Assembly (NCBI GenBank): GCA_014843695.1
Contig: CM026404.1
Span: 59,150,954 to 59,214,953 of the forward strand
Direction: 5' to 3'
Origin: Archivesica marissinica
Lineage: Eukaryota; Mollusca; Bivalvia; Venerida; Vesicomyidae
Length of the DNA: 64,000 nucleotides
Shown here piece by piece: positions 49,301-59,427 of this stretch. Within the stretch, counting starts at the first letter, position 1; each line of letters starts with the position of its first letter. The position numbers were made by a program, and so were the translations under genes. The notes under the pieces are model-generated. The model did not search any database, had not been told where the DNA came from, and was given only the letters and a program-made list of their open reading frames with translations.

Positions 49301-52300
49301 CTAACAACGATTTAAATAACCAATTTACAGAAGATGAAATAATTAAATGTATTATTAAGGCTGAAGATCCTATATCCCTTCAAAAATGTCTTGATGACTT
49401 CTCACAATACTGCACAAATTGGAAATTAACAGTAAATATTGAGTTGTTGTATTCGGATGTTGAAACTCTAACATGTATTCTTTTAACTTAGATGGAACAC
49501 CTATTTATAGACTGTAGACTCTTATATGTCTAGGTATATACTTCTCTATATCTGGCAGCTTCCTTAATACAAGAAAGCATCTGGCACAACAAGCAGAAAA
49601 GGCCCTTCATTACCTTTATAAAATAATCAATAACATAGCCTCCCAATGGATCTAATGCTAAAATTATTTGATAATACAATTTTACCTATATTGACACTCT
49701 AGTGAAATATTTGGCTATGAAAATGTAGACATTTTAGAAGGAATTCACTTAGGTTCCTAAGGTACATAACTAAAGTTTAAAAAAGTACACCAATTTACAT
49801 GCTCATGGCAGAAGTAGAAAGATTAAACATAACAATTAAATGCAAAATGGTAAACTACTGGCACAGACTGGCAACAGGTGACCAAAACAAACTATCATAC
49901 AAAGGATACAAATTCATGCTAAATTTGCTTAATTACAATCAGGGCCGTCGCTGGAGCTATTTTTATGATACGCACGGCCAAATATGCTTGTTTGTCGAGT
50001 GATCATAGCGAGCGAGTACGCTAGGGGGGTCCGGGGGCATGCCCCTCCCCTGAAATTGTTTGAAATGAGGAAGCAATTTCCTGCATTTCAGTGCATTTTG
50101 TAACGTACAGGACTAAAGTTCTTACGACAATCCGTATAAAGGTATAAATTAAGGCTAGATGTATAATATACATGATCTATTGCCCTTATCAATTAAACAA
50201 GCACGTAAAATAGCACACACTAAATTTCGAGATGCACCATATTTGCAATGGGCTATATTATTCCACCATTCCACACATCACGGCGCCTATGTATCCCTAC
50301 TACCCCCCTGGGGTTTTATTGAATTTTTGGATTTTTTCATTTTTTTCATTTTCTGAGACCAATGATACGCACGTGCGTACTTGCGTATGCCCAGCGACGG
50401 GCCAGACAATGAACTGTAAATACCAGGATACAAAGTTTAGGTATACATACAAGTATGATATTAGATAATTGCTTAAGTTTTAACAAAACTTTTATTACAA
50501 CACATTATACTGCCAGTTGTGACACAGTATAGTGATAGTTGTGCCAATAACCCTCGTTTACCTTCCTTTAAAATGTACGTGGCATTTCAATGTGGTTTTT
50601 ACAGTAAACACTGGTGTTTAAGTAATATTGTCACAAGATTAACACAAGTGTCTAGATGGGCATGGTTTGTATTTGAACTTTAATGTACAGTATTACAGTA
50701 CAGATAACAATTGTCTGTGATGATAACATGTGTCTAGTCTCTTATAATTCTCATATAATGGCTATGTACTATTATATGTGCAGTATGCAGAGATGAGACT
50801 GAAATAAATACACATCTAAATGGACAGAACATATTAAAAATACAATCATAAATGCTGGCAGAACCGCTATATGATATAATCCTCTAAGTCTAAACAATAT
50901 AATCCTCTAAGTCTAAGCAATATAATCCTCTAAGTCTAAGCAATATAATCCTCTAAGTCTAAACAATATAATCCTCTAAGTCTAAACAATATAATCCTCT
51001 AAGTCTAAGCAATATAATCCTCTAAGTCTAAGCAATATAATCCTCTAAGTCTAAACAATATAATCCTCTAAGTCTAAACAATATAATCCTCTAAGTCTAA
51101 ACAATATAATCCTCTAAGTCTAAACAATATAATCCTCTAAGTCTAAGCAATATAATCGTCTAAGCAATAATTTTATCAAAATACTAATCAAACACAAAAC
51201 TAAAGACTAAATACAAGGTTATATATGACTAAATACAAGGTTATATATGACTAAATACAAGGTTATATATGACTAAATACAAGGTTATATATGACTAAAT
51301 ACAAGGTTATATATGACTAAATACAAGGTTATATATGACTAAATACAAGGTTATAAATGACTAAATACAAGGTTATATATGACTAAATACAAGGTTATAT
51401 ATGACTAAATACAAGGTTATATATGACTAAATACAAGGTTATATATGACTAAATACAAGGTTATATATGACTAAATACAAGGTTATATATGCCTACTATG
51501 ATACTAGATCAACTGTATTTTTAGAAATTCTCATATTTAACAGAAGATAATTCAAGATTATGATCTTTATGTAAAGCATTGTAAGTATATTCGATTATAA
51601 TATATGGGGTACTATTAACGTTTGTATGATCAAAGGGTGTTTGTTCTGGGGAGGGTGTCACAAATGTAGCAGGGGCCTCGTAGGTAGGGATTGACCCAAT
51701 CCCTGGACCGGCTACATTCTGTGATAAACTTGCTGGAAATAATAGTCTTTTCGACACATTCGGAAAATCGAAAGAAATAAAGATTATATTGCAATTCATT
51801 AGGTCAGATACCAGTCAACAATGCATAATTCACATGTATACATATTAGTAGCTGTCTTGCTTTTCGTTTCGGCAAGATACCATTACCTCAAGTATGTATA
51901 CCTCAAGCTCAACATATGGAGACCTTGAGTGTTCTTAACACAACTATTATATAAAGTAAGGACAGGCTTAATGGGTTTACCATAAAGTAATTGTTTTCTG
52001 TCATCTTGGATGCATCAGGATGTTTGTGCATTGATTCATTGAGTACTACAACTGTGCTTGCAATGTTTCTAATGCACGTATAGTTCAGCTGCGAGTACTC
52101 AACTGACAACAGGGTTATTTGTGCATTTATATTATACTGTTTGTACATTGATCTGTTGTTCTACGGAATTTTGGCAGAACAAAAATGGTACGAACGATCG
52201 AAATAAAAATAGATTTCCATGATAATAAAAGAAAAGAAACAAAAATAGTTGTACCAAACAGACGTACTTCATTATTTAAAGCATGCTCATTTTGTTGCTG

Positions 52301-55300
52301 TCAAGGGCCATAACTCTGTTCTTAATTGGTAAAAGGGAAATAAACCCCCAGATGCACAACTTCACATGCTGACAAACATAACTGTACCATTTCATGACCC
52401 TATGTCAAGTACTTGCGGAGCAGTGTGTACCACATGATTCAGCTGCACACATGTACATACAGACAGACAAGAGTAAATCTATACTAGACATTTATTATTA
52501 AAGAACACCATTTAAGGAAGCGATCGCGAGCTTTCTCACTTCTCCCACATATTCTGACCTAGAATGAACCCTGTTTTATACTCAATTATTTGTGTAAACT
52601 TACCGGCAGAGTAAATTAAAAGGCTTCGCATGCGACATGGTTCCAGATCAGCAACAGCATTACACTGCATATCAATCTGGATGTAGACTGTATAATATCA
52701 TGTTGTCTGCTAGTCAACCAAAGGCGTAAGTAATTTGTCTAGCCATACCATTCATATAACACTAACAGGCAGATGGGGATATGGCGAAATGACATATTAT
52801 TATGTAGCATCTGATCTGATACTATGTTACATGCAAAGGTAATATTGTCACCATCTATTCTCAAGTTAAATACAAACACAAAAAACAAAACACCAAAAAA
52901 CAAACCAAAAAAAAATGTTTCAACAATGTTAAATAATCACCCACGAAAACAGGTTATAGAAAAAGATTATGACACGTGCAATAACGTGACGTCAGCAACC
53001 AATTGTCATATTCAACATCGTAACTATTAATTAATAAATATATTACCGATTACATATTATAATCCTCAAATCATTTACTTCTGATCAAACTCACGTTTAG
53101 CTCAAGAGTGTGCATCCATTCACACACACACGTGACCAAAAAAACAATCGTAAACGAAATAATTTCCTTCAAATCAATCATAATACAATCAAACCAACAA
53201 GTAAATGAAAGAAAATACTAGAATTTCCCGCTCTTTTCCCATCTCCAAACTTGAGACTCTTTTCTCTACTGTATGTACTCTTTATTATTTATATATCAAC
53301 CCGTGCCACAACATCTGTTAACTAATTACTCATATGTCATAGTTAATAAAGAAGAATTGAATTGAATTGGTAAAACGATTTTTCGAGATAACCCCAAGAA
53401 TATGGTCACATAAAGTTGTACTGAGGGAAAAGTTGCTATAAAACAACACATATTTAACAAGGACACCCCACATGTAATAACAATACCTTATACATCAGTG
53501 TGTTCCCCTTGCAAGGGTGGTGTTACACGCACGCCCATCACTCACTCACTCACTCACTCACTCACTCACTCACTCATAGTATAATGTTGAATATATGTTG
53601 CTATAGTTTACACAAATTTACCACTGCGCTATTACGATTTCCATGCTATAGGTAATCCTTTTCTACCGTGATTACAAGTGTTCACCTGTCATTGACCCGA
53701 ACTATGATAAGCCGTGCCGACTGGTGCTATATGACAGTTGGTCTCTGCAGGTTGTGGGCATGGCAGCTAACATGAGTGTGACAATATATGTGTGTAGCCC
53801 CCCCTACATCATAGGAATCTACACAATCAGTAGAATAAAGTAAAAACAAACAACATGTAGCTATAGGGAAGGAAATAACAGGTAGCTATAGGGAAGGAAA
53901 CAACAGGTAGCTATAGGGAAGAAAGACAGGTAGCTATAGGGAAGGAAACAACAGGTAGCTATAGGGAAGGAAACAACAGGTAGCTATAGGGAAGGAAACA
54001 ACAGGTAGCTATAGGGAAGGAAAGAACAGGTAGCTATAGGGAAGGAAACAACAGGTAGCTATAGGGAAGGAAACAACAGGTAGCTATAGGGAAGGAAACA
54101 ACAGGTAGCTATAGGGAAGGAAACAACAGGTAGCTATAGGGAAGGAAACAACAGGTAGCTATAGGGAAGGAAACAACAGGTAGCTATAGGGAAGGAAACA
54201 ACAGGTAGCTGTAGGGAAGGAAACAACAGGTAGCTATAGGGAAGGAAACAACAGGTAGCTATAGGGAAGGAAACAACAGGTAGCTATAGGGAAGGAAACA
54301 ACAGGTAGCTGTAGGGAAGGAAACAACATGTAGCTATAGGGAAGGAAACAACATGTAGCTATAGGGAAGGAAACAACAGGTAGCTATAGGGAAGGAAACA
54401 ACAGGTAGCTATAGGAAAGGAAACAACAGGTAGCTATAGGGAAGGAAACAACATGTAGCTATAGGGAAGGAAACAACAGGTAGCTATATGGAAGGAAACA
54501 ACATGTAGCTATAGGGAAGGAAACAACAGGTAGATATAGGGAAGGAAACAACAGGTAGCTATAGGGAAGGAAACAACATGTAGCTATATGGAAGGAAACA
54601 ACAGGTAGCTATAGGGAAGGAAACACGATTGCCAATGAAATTACATGAGTTCCCACTTTCCCTCATCTTTCTCAAGAAATATCGTGATGTTCTTGACTTC
54701 GCATCTCATATTTCAGTGGAATAAGGGAACACTACCACTAGTGTAGGGCCTACTATCGAAAGTAAGCGAAAGTGGAGTAAAGAATTGTCCCCTGATAATG
54801 CCGGGTATATAGCAGCACGAGACAATGCGTGTCAACTAATAATTGTATACGAGATGGCAAACCTCGTAGGATGTGTGGACTCATGCCACTGAGCGTGTCC
54901 ATAGTTGCTATGGTTTCGCGTAAGTTGTAAATTAGCAGGTCTGTTATAATAAATGAGAATGTGAGATAGCGAAATAGTCAAAATCCGAGTCGCAGTCAAT
55001 GGCGAATATAAGTTTTCTTTCGTTCTAATCCCATCCAGTCTACTGCTGTTAAATTATATGTAAAATGTTTATTTCTTGATTACATGTACAAATACTGAAA
55101 TAAATAATGCTTAAACTAAATGGCGAATGCCATGTTAATGCTTGCGTTACTAACCTTTCTTCTTTTCCATTCATAGTTGGTAGCTCATTATAAGATATAA
55201 TAACAGAGTTTTTTTAAATTAAAATTTGTTATCTCTCAAATCAGATTTGGAAAGGAACATGTATGTATGTTCCTTTAATGTCAAACCCCTCGCGGGGACT

Positions 55301-56012
55301 TAAACATGTTTTCCTGGGCAGGCTCAGCCGACCTAAGCGATTAACCAGTACTAAGCAATGTGTGTAAGGTGCCGTACTCAATGACACTACATACGTGGCC
55401 TGACCGAGTATCGAACCCGGGACCGTTCGATTCCAAATCCGACGCTCTACCACTGGACCACGGATGCCACATGTCAGCAATTACCCCTCATGAACACTAT
55501 TTTAAGCGTATGGTTAATATACAGTGTACATGAAATACACGCTGCATTATGTACATACGCACTAGACCTGTAGATTCAAATCAAACCAAGGTTACGTGTA
55601 AACTAGCACATACATATATTAAGTAATCTAAGTAAGCAAGTTGATCACATGCAAACAAAACGTCTCACTTCAGCAGTATAAGCTAGACAAATAAACAAGC
55701 GAAATAAGGATATATAATTTAAGAGCACCTCGGGTCCGGATCAAACCAATAACAATTCGTTATAATGGTCACTACGGCATCAAGTTCATAATGATTGGCA
55801 TCGATATATTTATATGATATATTTACCGTGACATTTCCACAATCTTCTTGTGCCGCCATGTTAGGACATCTCTCCAACGTGGAGGGCAATACTCTCGCTA
55901 ATTTAACGCTGCCAAATCTTCCCGAGCCAAGAGTATTCAAAATGTCATACCCGAAACTGAAGCACTCACCATGGAGTGCCTTATCGGCATTAACGTTGCT
56001 ATTTCGATTCAT
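43220..56012 (-). CDS. TSSK-like protein kinase, predicted pseudokinase, five exons, C-lobe incomplete
   Basis: Exons 55827-56012, 48060-48167, 46183-46382, 44456-44511 and 43220-43355 have GT/AG borders and matching phases. They give about 228 residues. In order they hold a glycine loop (LGSGRFGSVKLA), the VAVK lysine, an alpha-C Glu (LPKEL), the hinge, the catalytic loop, the activation segment and APE, ending in DVWS. The spacing and the words LKCxNLLL and KTYCG are TSSK/CAMK-like. Two catalytic motifs are altered: HRN replaces HRD, so the proton-acceptor Asp is Asn, and DFI replaces DFG. Asn at that position is also found in the ErbB3 pseudokinase. The exons are otherwise clean, with no stops or frameshifts, so the gene looks expressed rather than dead. 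The remaining C-lobe, which should lie below 43220, was not found. Confidence 0.85.
43595..43735. mobile_element. Mariner-like MITE, right half
   Basis: It shares TTAATAGAGGTCA, AAAGTGGCTGCTTAATGCAG and TTGGCTGCTTAATAGAGGTG with 3228-3390, and ends in ACAGGTTTGACTGTA, the right TIR with TA that the other copy lacks. The left end is not clear. Confidence 0.6.
43793..44035 (+). mobile_element. SINE, family D
   Basis: It has the head CCGTGGCCGAATACTTCAAA, body ATCGGTGGTTCTACCCGGGT, CCACCAATAGTAGCTGG and a (CAAA)n tail. It lies between kinase exons 4 and 5. Confidence 0.82.
44120..44358 (-). mobile_element. tRNA-derived SINE, family B
   Basis: Same layout as 12241-12480: a tail with TTTTACAACGATTG, a body with CCGGAGTACCCGGAGAAAAC, and a head ending CTAATCGGACAGC on the plus strand. 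It lies about 100 bp from kinase exon 4. Confidence 0.85.
44456..44511 (-). CDS. TSSK-like kinase exon 4 (catalytic loop with HRN)
   Basis: This 56-nt exon sits between a TTTCAG acceptor and a GTATAT donor. It completes the Arg codon, then reads NLKCHNLLLHKDGTLKIA and leaves one G for the next Asp codon. The catalytic Asp of HRDLK is Asn here (codon AAC). The downstream Asn that binds the second metal (LKCHN) is kept. It is too short to appear as a stand-alone open frame. Confidence 0.86.
44680..45210. other. GC-rich island of unknown nature in a kinase intron
   Basis: This stretch is clearly richer in G and C than its surroundings. It has opposed open frames of 109 codons (minus, 44584-44913) and 101 codons (plus, 44960-45265, with several Cys). 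A perfect 13-bp inverted repeat GAGGCGACGAGTG / CACTCGTCGCCTC sits at 44857-44869 and 44911-44923. No family was recognised. It may be part of a mobile element. Confidence 0.4.
46183..46382 (-). CDS. TSSK-like kinase exon 3 (hinge to catalytic loop)
   Basis: This exon has 66 codons plus 2 nt, with acceptor ATATTTCAG and donor GTACTA. It begins IRMFEQFGTASRSYQITEHC, covering beta4, beta5 and the hinge. It ends GMSHLHANDIVH plus AG, the start of the catalytic-loop HR. The next exon's first base completes Arg. Confidence 0.87.
46758..47005 (+). mobile_element. SINE, family D
   Basis: It has the head CCTCTGTGGCCGAGTGGTTA (an A box of Leu/Ser-tRNA type), body GGTCGGTGGTACTACCCGGG, CCACCAATAATAGCTGGAGA and the tail CAAACAAAC. 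Confidence 0.83.
47115..47930. repeat. 55-bp minisatellite, about 15 copies
   Basis: The unit is CATAGCCTGATTGTTCATAG, AGATAGCTAGCTAGCAAGAC, TGTACAGTACAATTA. AGCTAGCT is self-complementary and expands to AGCTAGCTAGCTAGCTAGC near 47836. It lies between kinase exons 2 and 3. Confidence 0.93.
48060..48167 (-). CDS. TSSK-like kinase exon 2 (beta3 lysine and alpha-C)
   Basis: This exon has 36 codons, phase 0 at both ends, with acceptor ATGTCCAG and donor GTAAGT. It begins VAVKIVDSTDSNWHYF and continues NNILPKELLNHSILPPHKNV. It supplies the ATP-anchoring Lys and the alpha-C Glu. The (F)LP(R/K)E-L block is a typical TSSK-type sequence. Confidence 0.85.
48215..48352 (-). mobile_element. tRNA-derived SINE, family A, degraded
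   Basis: The tail TTGCGAAACAAGTTCTTACA and a shortened body (CCTCATTCTGATGGAATT) are present. The tRNA-like head is eroded. It lies just upstream of kinase exon 2. Confidence 0.65.
48705..49934 (+). pseudogene. Gutted Jockey-like LINE, RT core deleted
   Basis: Plus-strand peptides appear in LINE order: KWYGPDCTKAKKSYTKARKR, KAYWHFLNKINIKN, FTEDEIIKCIIK, then EDPISLQKCLDDFSQYCTNW, LGIYFSISGSFLNTRKHLA, EKALHYLYKIINNIAS, ENVDILEGIH and EVERLNITIKCKMVNYWH. The join between FTEDEIIKC and the EDPISLQKCLDDF block skips the whole RT catalytic core, a deletion of roughly 1 kb. Stops and shifts occur elsewhere. It lies in the kinase intron between exons 1 and 2. A TIR element (49940-50405) is inserted at its end. 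Confidence 0.7.
49940..50405. mobile_element. CAGGG-ended TIR element, 466 bp, 5-bp target duplication
   Basis: The left end CAGGGCCGTCGCTGG and right end CCAGCGACGGGCCAG are inverted repeats (13 of 15). ACAAT flanks both sides (49935-49939 and 50406-50410). It resembles non-autonomous hAT-like elements, although 5 bp is not the usual hAT duplication. The LINE at its left seems to continue on its right. Confidence 0.6.
50470..50872. other. No recognised feature
   Basis: AT-rich sequence between the TIR element and the 23-bp array. No coding frame of note. Confidence 0.4.
50873..51165. repeat. 23-bp minisatellite, about 12 copies
   Basis: The unit is ATAATCCTCTAAGTCTAA plus (A/G)CAAT, with the A/G site varying between units. 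Confidence 0.95.
51203..51490. repeat. 22-bp minisatellite, about 13 copies
   Basis: The unit is ACTAAATACAAGGTTATATA plus TG, nearly identical throughout, about 40 bp after the 23-bp array ends. Confidence 0.95.
51491..53543. other. Unassigned intronic DNA
   Basis: Mostly AT-rich. A minus-strand frame at 51521-51799 contains NVAGPGIGSIPTYEAPATFV and could be a remnant of a mobile element, but no family was recognised. CAAGGGCCATAACTCTG at about 52300 is a word of the kind seen in the repeats at 10260-11290. Confidence 0.35.
53544..53577. repeat. (ACTC)n microsatellite
   Basis: An uninterrupted run of about eight ACTC tetramers. Confidence 0.95.
53858..54625. repeat. 25-bp minisatellite, about 30 copies
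   Basis: The unit is CAACAGGTAGCTATAGGGAA plus GGAAA. Variants have CATGTAGC, AGCTGTAGG or TATATGG. One unit near 53924 is shortened. Confidence 0.95.
55257..55472 (-). mobile_element. tRNA-derived SINE, family E, in duplication copy A only
   Basis: The minus strand reads GTGGCATCCGTGGTCCAGTG with B box CCCGGGTTCGATACTCGG and later GGCTGAGCCTGCCCAGGAAA. The 6-bp ACATGT occurs at both borders. Copy B of the duplication continues straight through this point, so the insertion is younger than the duplication (or was lost from B). A head fragment of the same family is at about 14655-14695. Confidence 0.75.
55827..56012 (-). CDS. TSSK-like kinase exon 1, copy A (start codon and glycine loop)
   Basis: This exon has 62 codons from ATG to GTC ACG before a GTAAAT donor, phase 0. 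It starts MNRNSNVNADKALHGECF and continues with GYDILNTLGSGRFGSVKLA, the kinase beta1-beta2 glycine loop. A linker of about 20 residues follows and leads to GNVT. The next exon adds VAVK, giving a normal beta3 strand. The linker between beta2 and beta3 is longer than usual. The exon lies in a duplicated segment whose other copy is at 59056-59241. Confidence 0.82.
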
Positions 56013-56197
56013 TACCCCATCTTTATATATTTATTTTCACAGTGATAATGCTAATATTTAATGGCGTTCAGTTGATAAAGTAACGTTGCTATGATGAACA
56101 ATTGACGACGTGACGTTCTGACGTCATAATATGAGTAAAGTCCGAGAGTGCCGAATGTCCGTTCAGGCGTGCAGCGCCCATATATAACACATACGAG

Positions 56198-56345
56198 ACG
56201 GATCTGTAGTCTAGTGGTAGCACGCTGAACTGGTAATCCAGGGATCGCAGGTTCGATCCCCCGTCTGACCCTAATAAAATTAACAGTCTTTCAGTTATTT
56301 TTTGCTTTGGAAATTTTAACCGAGGTAGCTCCCTCGGTGTACCTC
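56198..56345 (+). mobile_element. tRNA-Thr-like SINE, family C, in duplication copy A
   Basis: The head GACGGATCTGTAGTCTAGTG is intact through CTAATAAAATTAACAGTCTT. After CTTTCAG the sequence departs from the family consensus, so the 3' body is replaced. Confidence 0.75.
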
Positions 56346-56811
56346 AGTGTGGCTACGGGCCAGGTGTGTATGTAATTGTATTTAACGAAAGGGATTCGAA
56401 TAAATTATAATATACTATGTAACGTTTTACCCAATCCTAACTGTGCTGTTGCAACTATTCCTGTGTTAAGTACCATTCTTGAACAAAATATTAGTTATAC
56501 TAAATATTAGTTATATAATATTTAACATATATATCTATAGGAGGTAAGCTTTATCTGCAGAATGACCGTATTGTAACGTAAAATGGTTCAAGGTCCAGAA
56601 CGTGTTTCTCAATTAAATAATAGTCAATGTATGGCCCCATGGTGTAAGTTTATGCCTTATTTATTATTGTTGTATATTAGTTTAAACAATATTTATTTCT
56701 TTGAATATGCATAGTCTAGTTTACATAATATGTACATACATGTAGGGTTGAGGAGAAAACAACTTGCTTATATGATTACCTTTTTCCTATATTGTGTTAT
56801 TACAAGCTTGG

Positions 56812-57045
56812 AGTGGAAGTCGTGATAGCGCAGTGAATGCACGTTCGCTTCAGATGCGAAAGGTCCGGAGTTCGAGCCCCCCTGGAGCAGTTACGATTGT
56901 GCCCTTAGGCAAGGTATTTAAATTCCACGTTGCCTCTTCTCTCTCCCTCGTGGCGATGGATTCCATCAGGAATGAGGTCTCGAGAGTGATTAATATAAGT
57001 TGTAAGAACTTGTTTCGCAATCGAACTAAAATAAATGTGTATAAG
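56812..57045 (+). mobile_element. tRNA-derived SINE, family A
   Basis: Full copy with head GTCGTGATAGCGCAGTGAAT, B box GGAGTTCGAGCCCC and the shared tail. It lies between the two duplicated segments. Confidence 0.85.
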
Positions 57046-57095
57046 CTTGAATTTATTTGAGACATCTGCATATTCAGTCGACCTTAGGTCACAGT

Positions 57096-57357
57096 CAGGG
57101 ACGTAGCCAGGAGGCAAATTATGTGCAGGCCCGGGTAAAGAATGTTGAGTGCGCGTAGTGAACGAAGTTGCTAGGGGATCCGGGGGCATGCACCCCCTGA
57201 ATTTTTTTATTTTTAGTATGCAATTTCCAGCATTCTGCTGCATTTAAAAGACAAATTCGGACATGTTTTTATAACAAATAAACATGATATATATATTTTT
57301 TTTGTCAAAATGATGTGCAGGCACGGGCCTTTTGGCCTAATGGCAGCTACGCGCCTG
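57096..57357. mobile_element. CAGGG-ended TIR element, 262 bp
   Basis: The left end CAGGGACGTAGCCAGG and right end CAGCTACGCGCCTG are imperfect inverted repeats. The 5-bp flanks ACAGT and TCAGT match at four positions. Internally GGGGATCCGGGGGCATGC is close to a block in the element at 49940-50405, so the two are relatives. Confidence 0.55.
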
Positions 57358-57417
57358 TCAGTAAAGTCACAATATGGTATTATATAACCTTGAAATTATA
57401 TGTAGTGAAATGCGTCA

Positions 57418-57505
57418 GTGTCGCTGGTGTAGTGGTAATCATTTATAGAATGCTTGTGGTGTTGAAGGTACAGGGTTCGAGCCTCAATGAAGGTATAATT
57501 TGTGT
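57418..57505 (+). repeat. tRNA-like relic (A and B boxes)
   Basis: GTCGCTGGTGTAGTGGTAAT resembles an A box and CAGGGTTCGAGCCTC a B box, but the anticodon arm does not pair well. It is probably a SINE head or a tRNA pseudogene. Confidence 0.4.
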
Positions 57506-57602
57506 GTCTTTTTTAATATTTTTACTTTCAACGATTGTGTTAACATTGCCGCTATGCATAGTAGTATGCATGCATGTACCATTTGAACCATTGAAAATGA
57601 CA

Positions 57603-58149
57603 GGAGAAAATTTGAAATCGTAAGAAAAGGAAAACGTATCCAACGTTTTGAAGTTTTTCGCTGCTAGTGGTGTGAAACAGGGAGTCTGTGTTCGGAAGAT
57701 AGTAGAGGCAACAGGGGTCAGTCGGTCTATGGTGTATATAATAGAAAAGGAATTGAAGAACGGTGGTAGGTTGGCTTCACCAACACGTAAGAAGAGGGGT
57801 CTGTACCAACCTATAGATGGGTTTGATGAAGATTTAACCAGGAGTAAGCTCCGTGAAGTATACACTATTCGTCGTCAGCTACCCACTGTGAAGAAACTAC
57901 ACACTGTATACTGAGAATCAACTATCCAGGAAGTTGCTCCTTTTACGGAAAACACTGGAGGACTTGGGCTTTGCATGGAAGAAAACCCGCAACAACAGGA
58001 AACAGATTATTGAAGAGCCTAATGTATTCAAGCTGAGACTTAAAGATTATGAGAAGAAGAAGTTGGAGAGAAACGGGTACACTTTGGTATACACTGATGA
58101 GACCTGGATCGACAGCTACTATACCAAGAAAAGTTGTTGGCAAGTGTGA
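57603..58149 (+). pseudogene. Truncated, frameshifted DDE-type (IS630/Tc1-like) transposase relic
   Basis: Two frames that do not agree carry one conceptual protein. The first (57648-57914) holds an HTH-like segment, VRKIVEATGVSRSMVYIIEK. The second (57934-58149) holds LEDLGFAWKKTRNN and TLVYTDETWIDSYY, which resembles the first catalytic Asp region (Y-x-DET-W) of IS630/Tc1-type transposases. A frameshift lies near 57910-57940, and the frame stops right after KKSCWQV, so the later catalytic residues are absent. No flanking inverted repeats were identified. Confidence 0.5.
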
Positions 58150-58654
58150 AATCAATGTTATTCAATTAAACTGCAAAAATCTATTGCAAATGAAGCGTGT
58201 AATTATGATAATGTCTCAAGTAACTTTACGTTTGCAATAACGTTTGACCAAGTAGGTATTATTGTAATTGTTATATTATAAAGGCAGCATATCGGATAAA
58301 TCCCGTCCGTTTCTGTACCTAACCGTTTTATATTTTGCTAAGGCTTTTCATATCTGTGTATTAACAGTAGATGTTCTATAATTAATTAGTAATGAACACT
58401 TTTTGTATAGTCATGTGCATTGTGGACTATATTTGCTGTATTTGTATTTTCCAGTATTTTACTGAATATCAAGAATGCTCATAGAGCGTATCAAAAAGTT
58501 AAATAACATAAAACCCATACATATTAAGTCTACATCCATTACGTCGAATTCCGTCGGACCGAACAAAATACTTCGACATAACCGAAGTTTGACATATATA
58601 TTGACCATATTTCCAAAGATGATGTTTTTCGTACTAGTAGATCACGGCCATAAT

Positions 58655-59427
58655 GCTAATTAAAAACAGTTATATCTCAATTCAGATTTGAAAAGGAGCA
58701 TGTCAGCAATTACCCCTCATGAACACTATTTTAAGCGTATGGTTAATATACAGTGTACATGAAATACACGCTGCATTATGTACATACGCACTAGACCTGT
58801 AGATTCAAATCAAACAAAGGTAACGTGTAAACTAGCACATACATATATTAAGTAATCTAAGTAAGCAAGTTGATCACATGCAAACAAAACGTCTCACTGC
58901 AGCAGTATAAGCTAGACAAATAAATAAGCGAAATAAGGATAAATAATTTAAGAGCACCCCAGGTCCGGATCAAACCATTAACAATTCGGTATAATGGTCA
59001 CTACGGCATCAAGTTCATAATGATTGGCATCGATATATTTATATGATATATTTACCGTGACATTTCCACAATCTTCTTGTGCCGCCATGTTAGGACATCT
59101 CTCCAACGCGGAGGGCAATACTCTCGCTAATTTAACGCTGCCAAATCGTCCCGAGCCAAGAGTATTCAAAATGTCATATCCGAAACTGAAGCACTCATCA
59201 TGGAGTGCCTTATCGGCATTAACGTTGCTATTTCGATTCATTAGCCCATCTTTATATATTTATTTTCACAGTGATAATGCTAATATTTAATGGCGTTCAG
59301 TTGATAAAGTAACGTTGCTATGATGAACAATTGACGACGTGACGTTCTGACGTCATAATATGGGTAAAGTCCGAGAGTGCCGAATGTCCGTTCAGGCGTG
59401 CAGCGCCCATATATAACACATACGAGA
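58655..59427. repeat. Local duplication, copy B (first part)
   Basis: This is the partner of 55213-56200. It lacks the SINE present in copy A and is interrupted at its right end by the 939-bp foldback element. The homology resumes at 60367. Confidence 0.8.
59056..59241 (-). pseudogene. Second copy (B) of the TSSK-like kinase exon 1
   Basis: This 186-bp open exon has the same ATG and the same GTAAAT donor as copy A. Only a few changes are visible (Gly15 to Asp, Thr45 to Ala). It belongs to the local duplication of about 1 kb. No second copies of exons 2-5 are in the window. It could be an alternative first exon, the original one, or an orphan. The type is a best guess. Confidence 0.55.

Larger units (their letters stand above)
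55213..56294. repeat. Local duplication, copy A
   Basis: This segment matches 58655-59427 plus 60367-60467 almost base for base, after removing a SINE from copy A (about 55257-55472) and a foldback element from copy B. It includes kinase exon 1, its upstream flank and a tRNA-Thr-like SINE head. Similarity stops at CTTTCAG near 56294, inside the SINE. Confidence 0.8.

Noticed and set aside
51521..51799. 92-codon minus-strand frame with a Pro/Thr-rich stretch as a host exon
   Set aside because: No clear splice borders or family match. It could be a mobile-element remnant, so it is only mentioned as unassigned.
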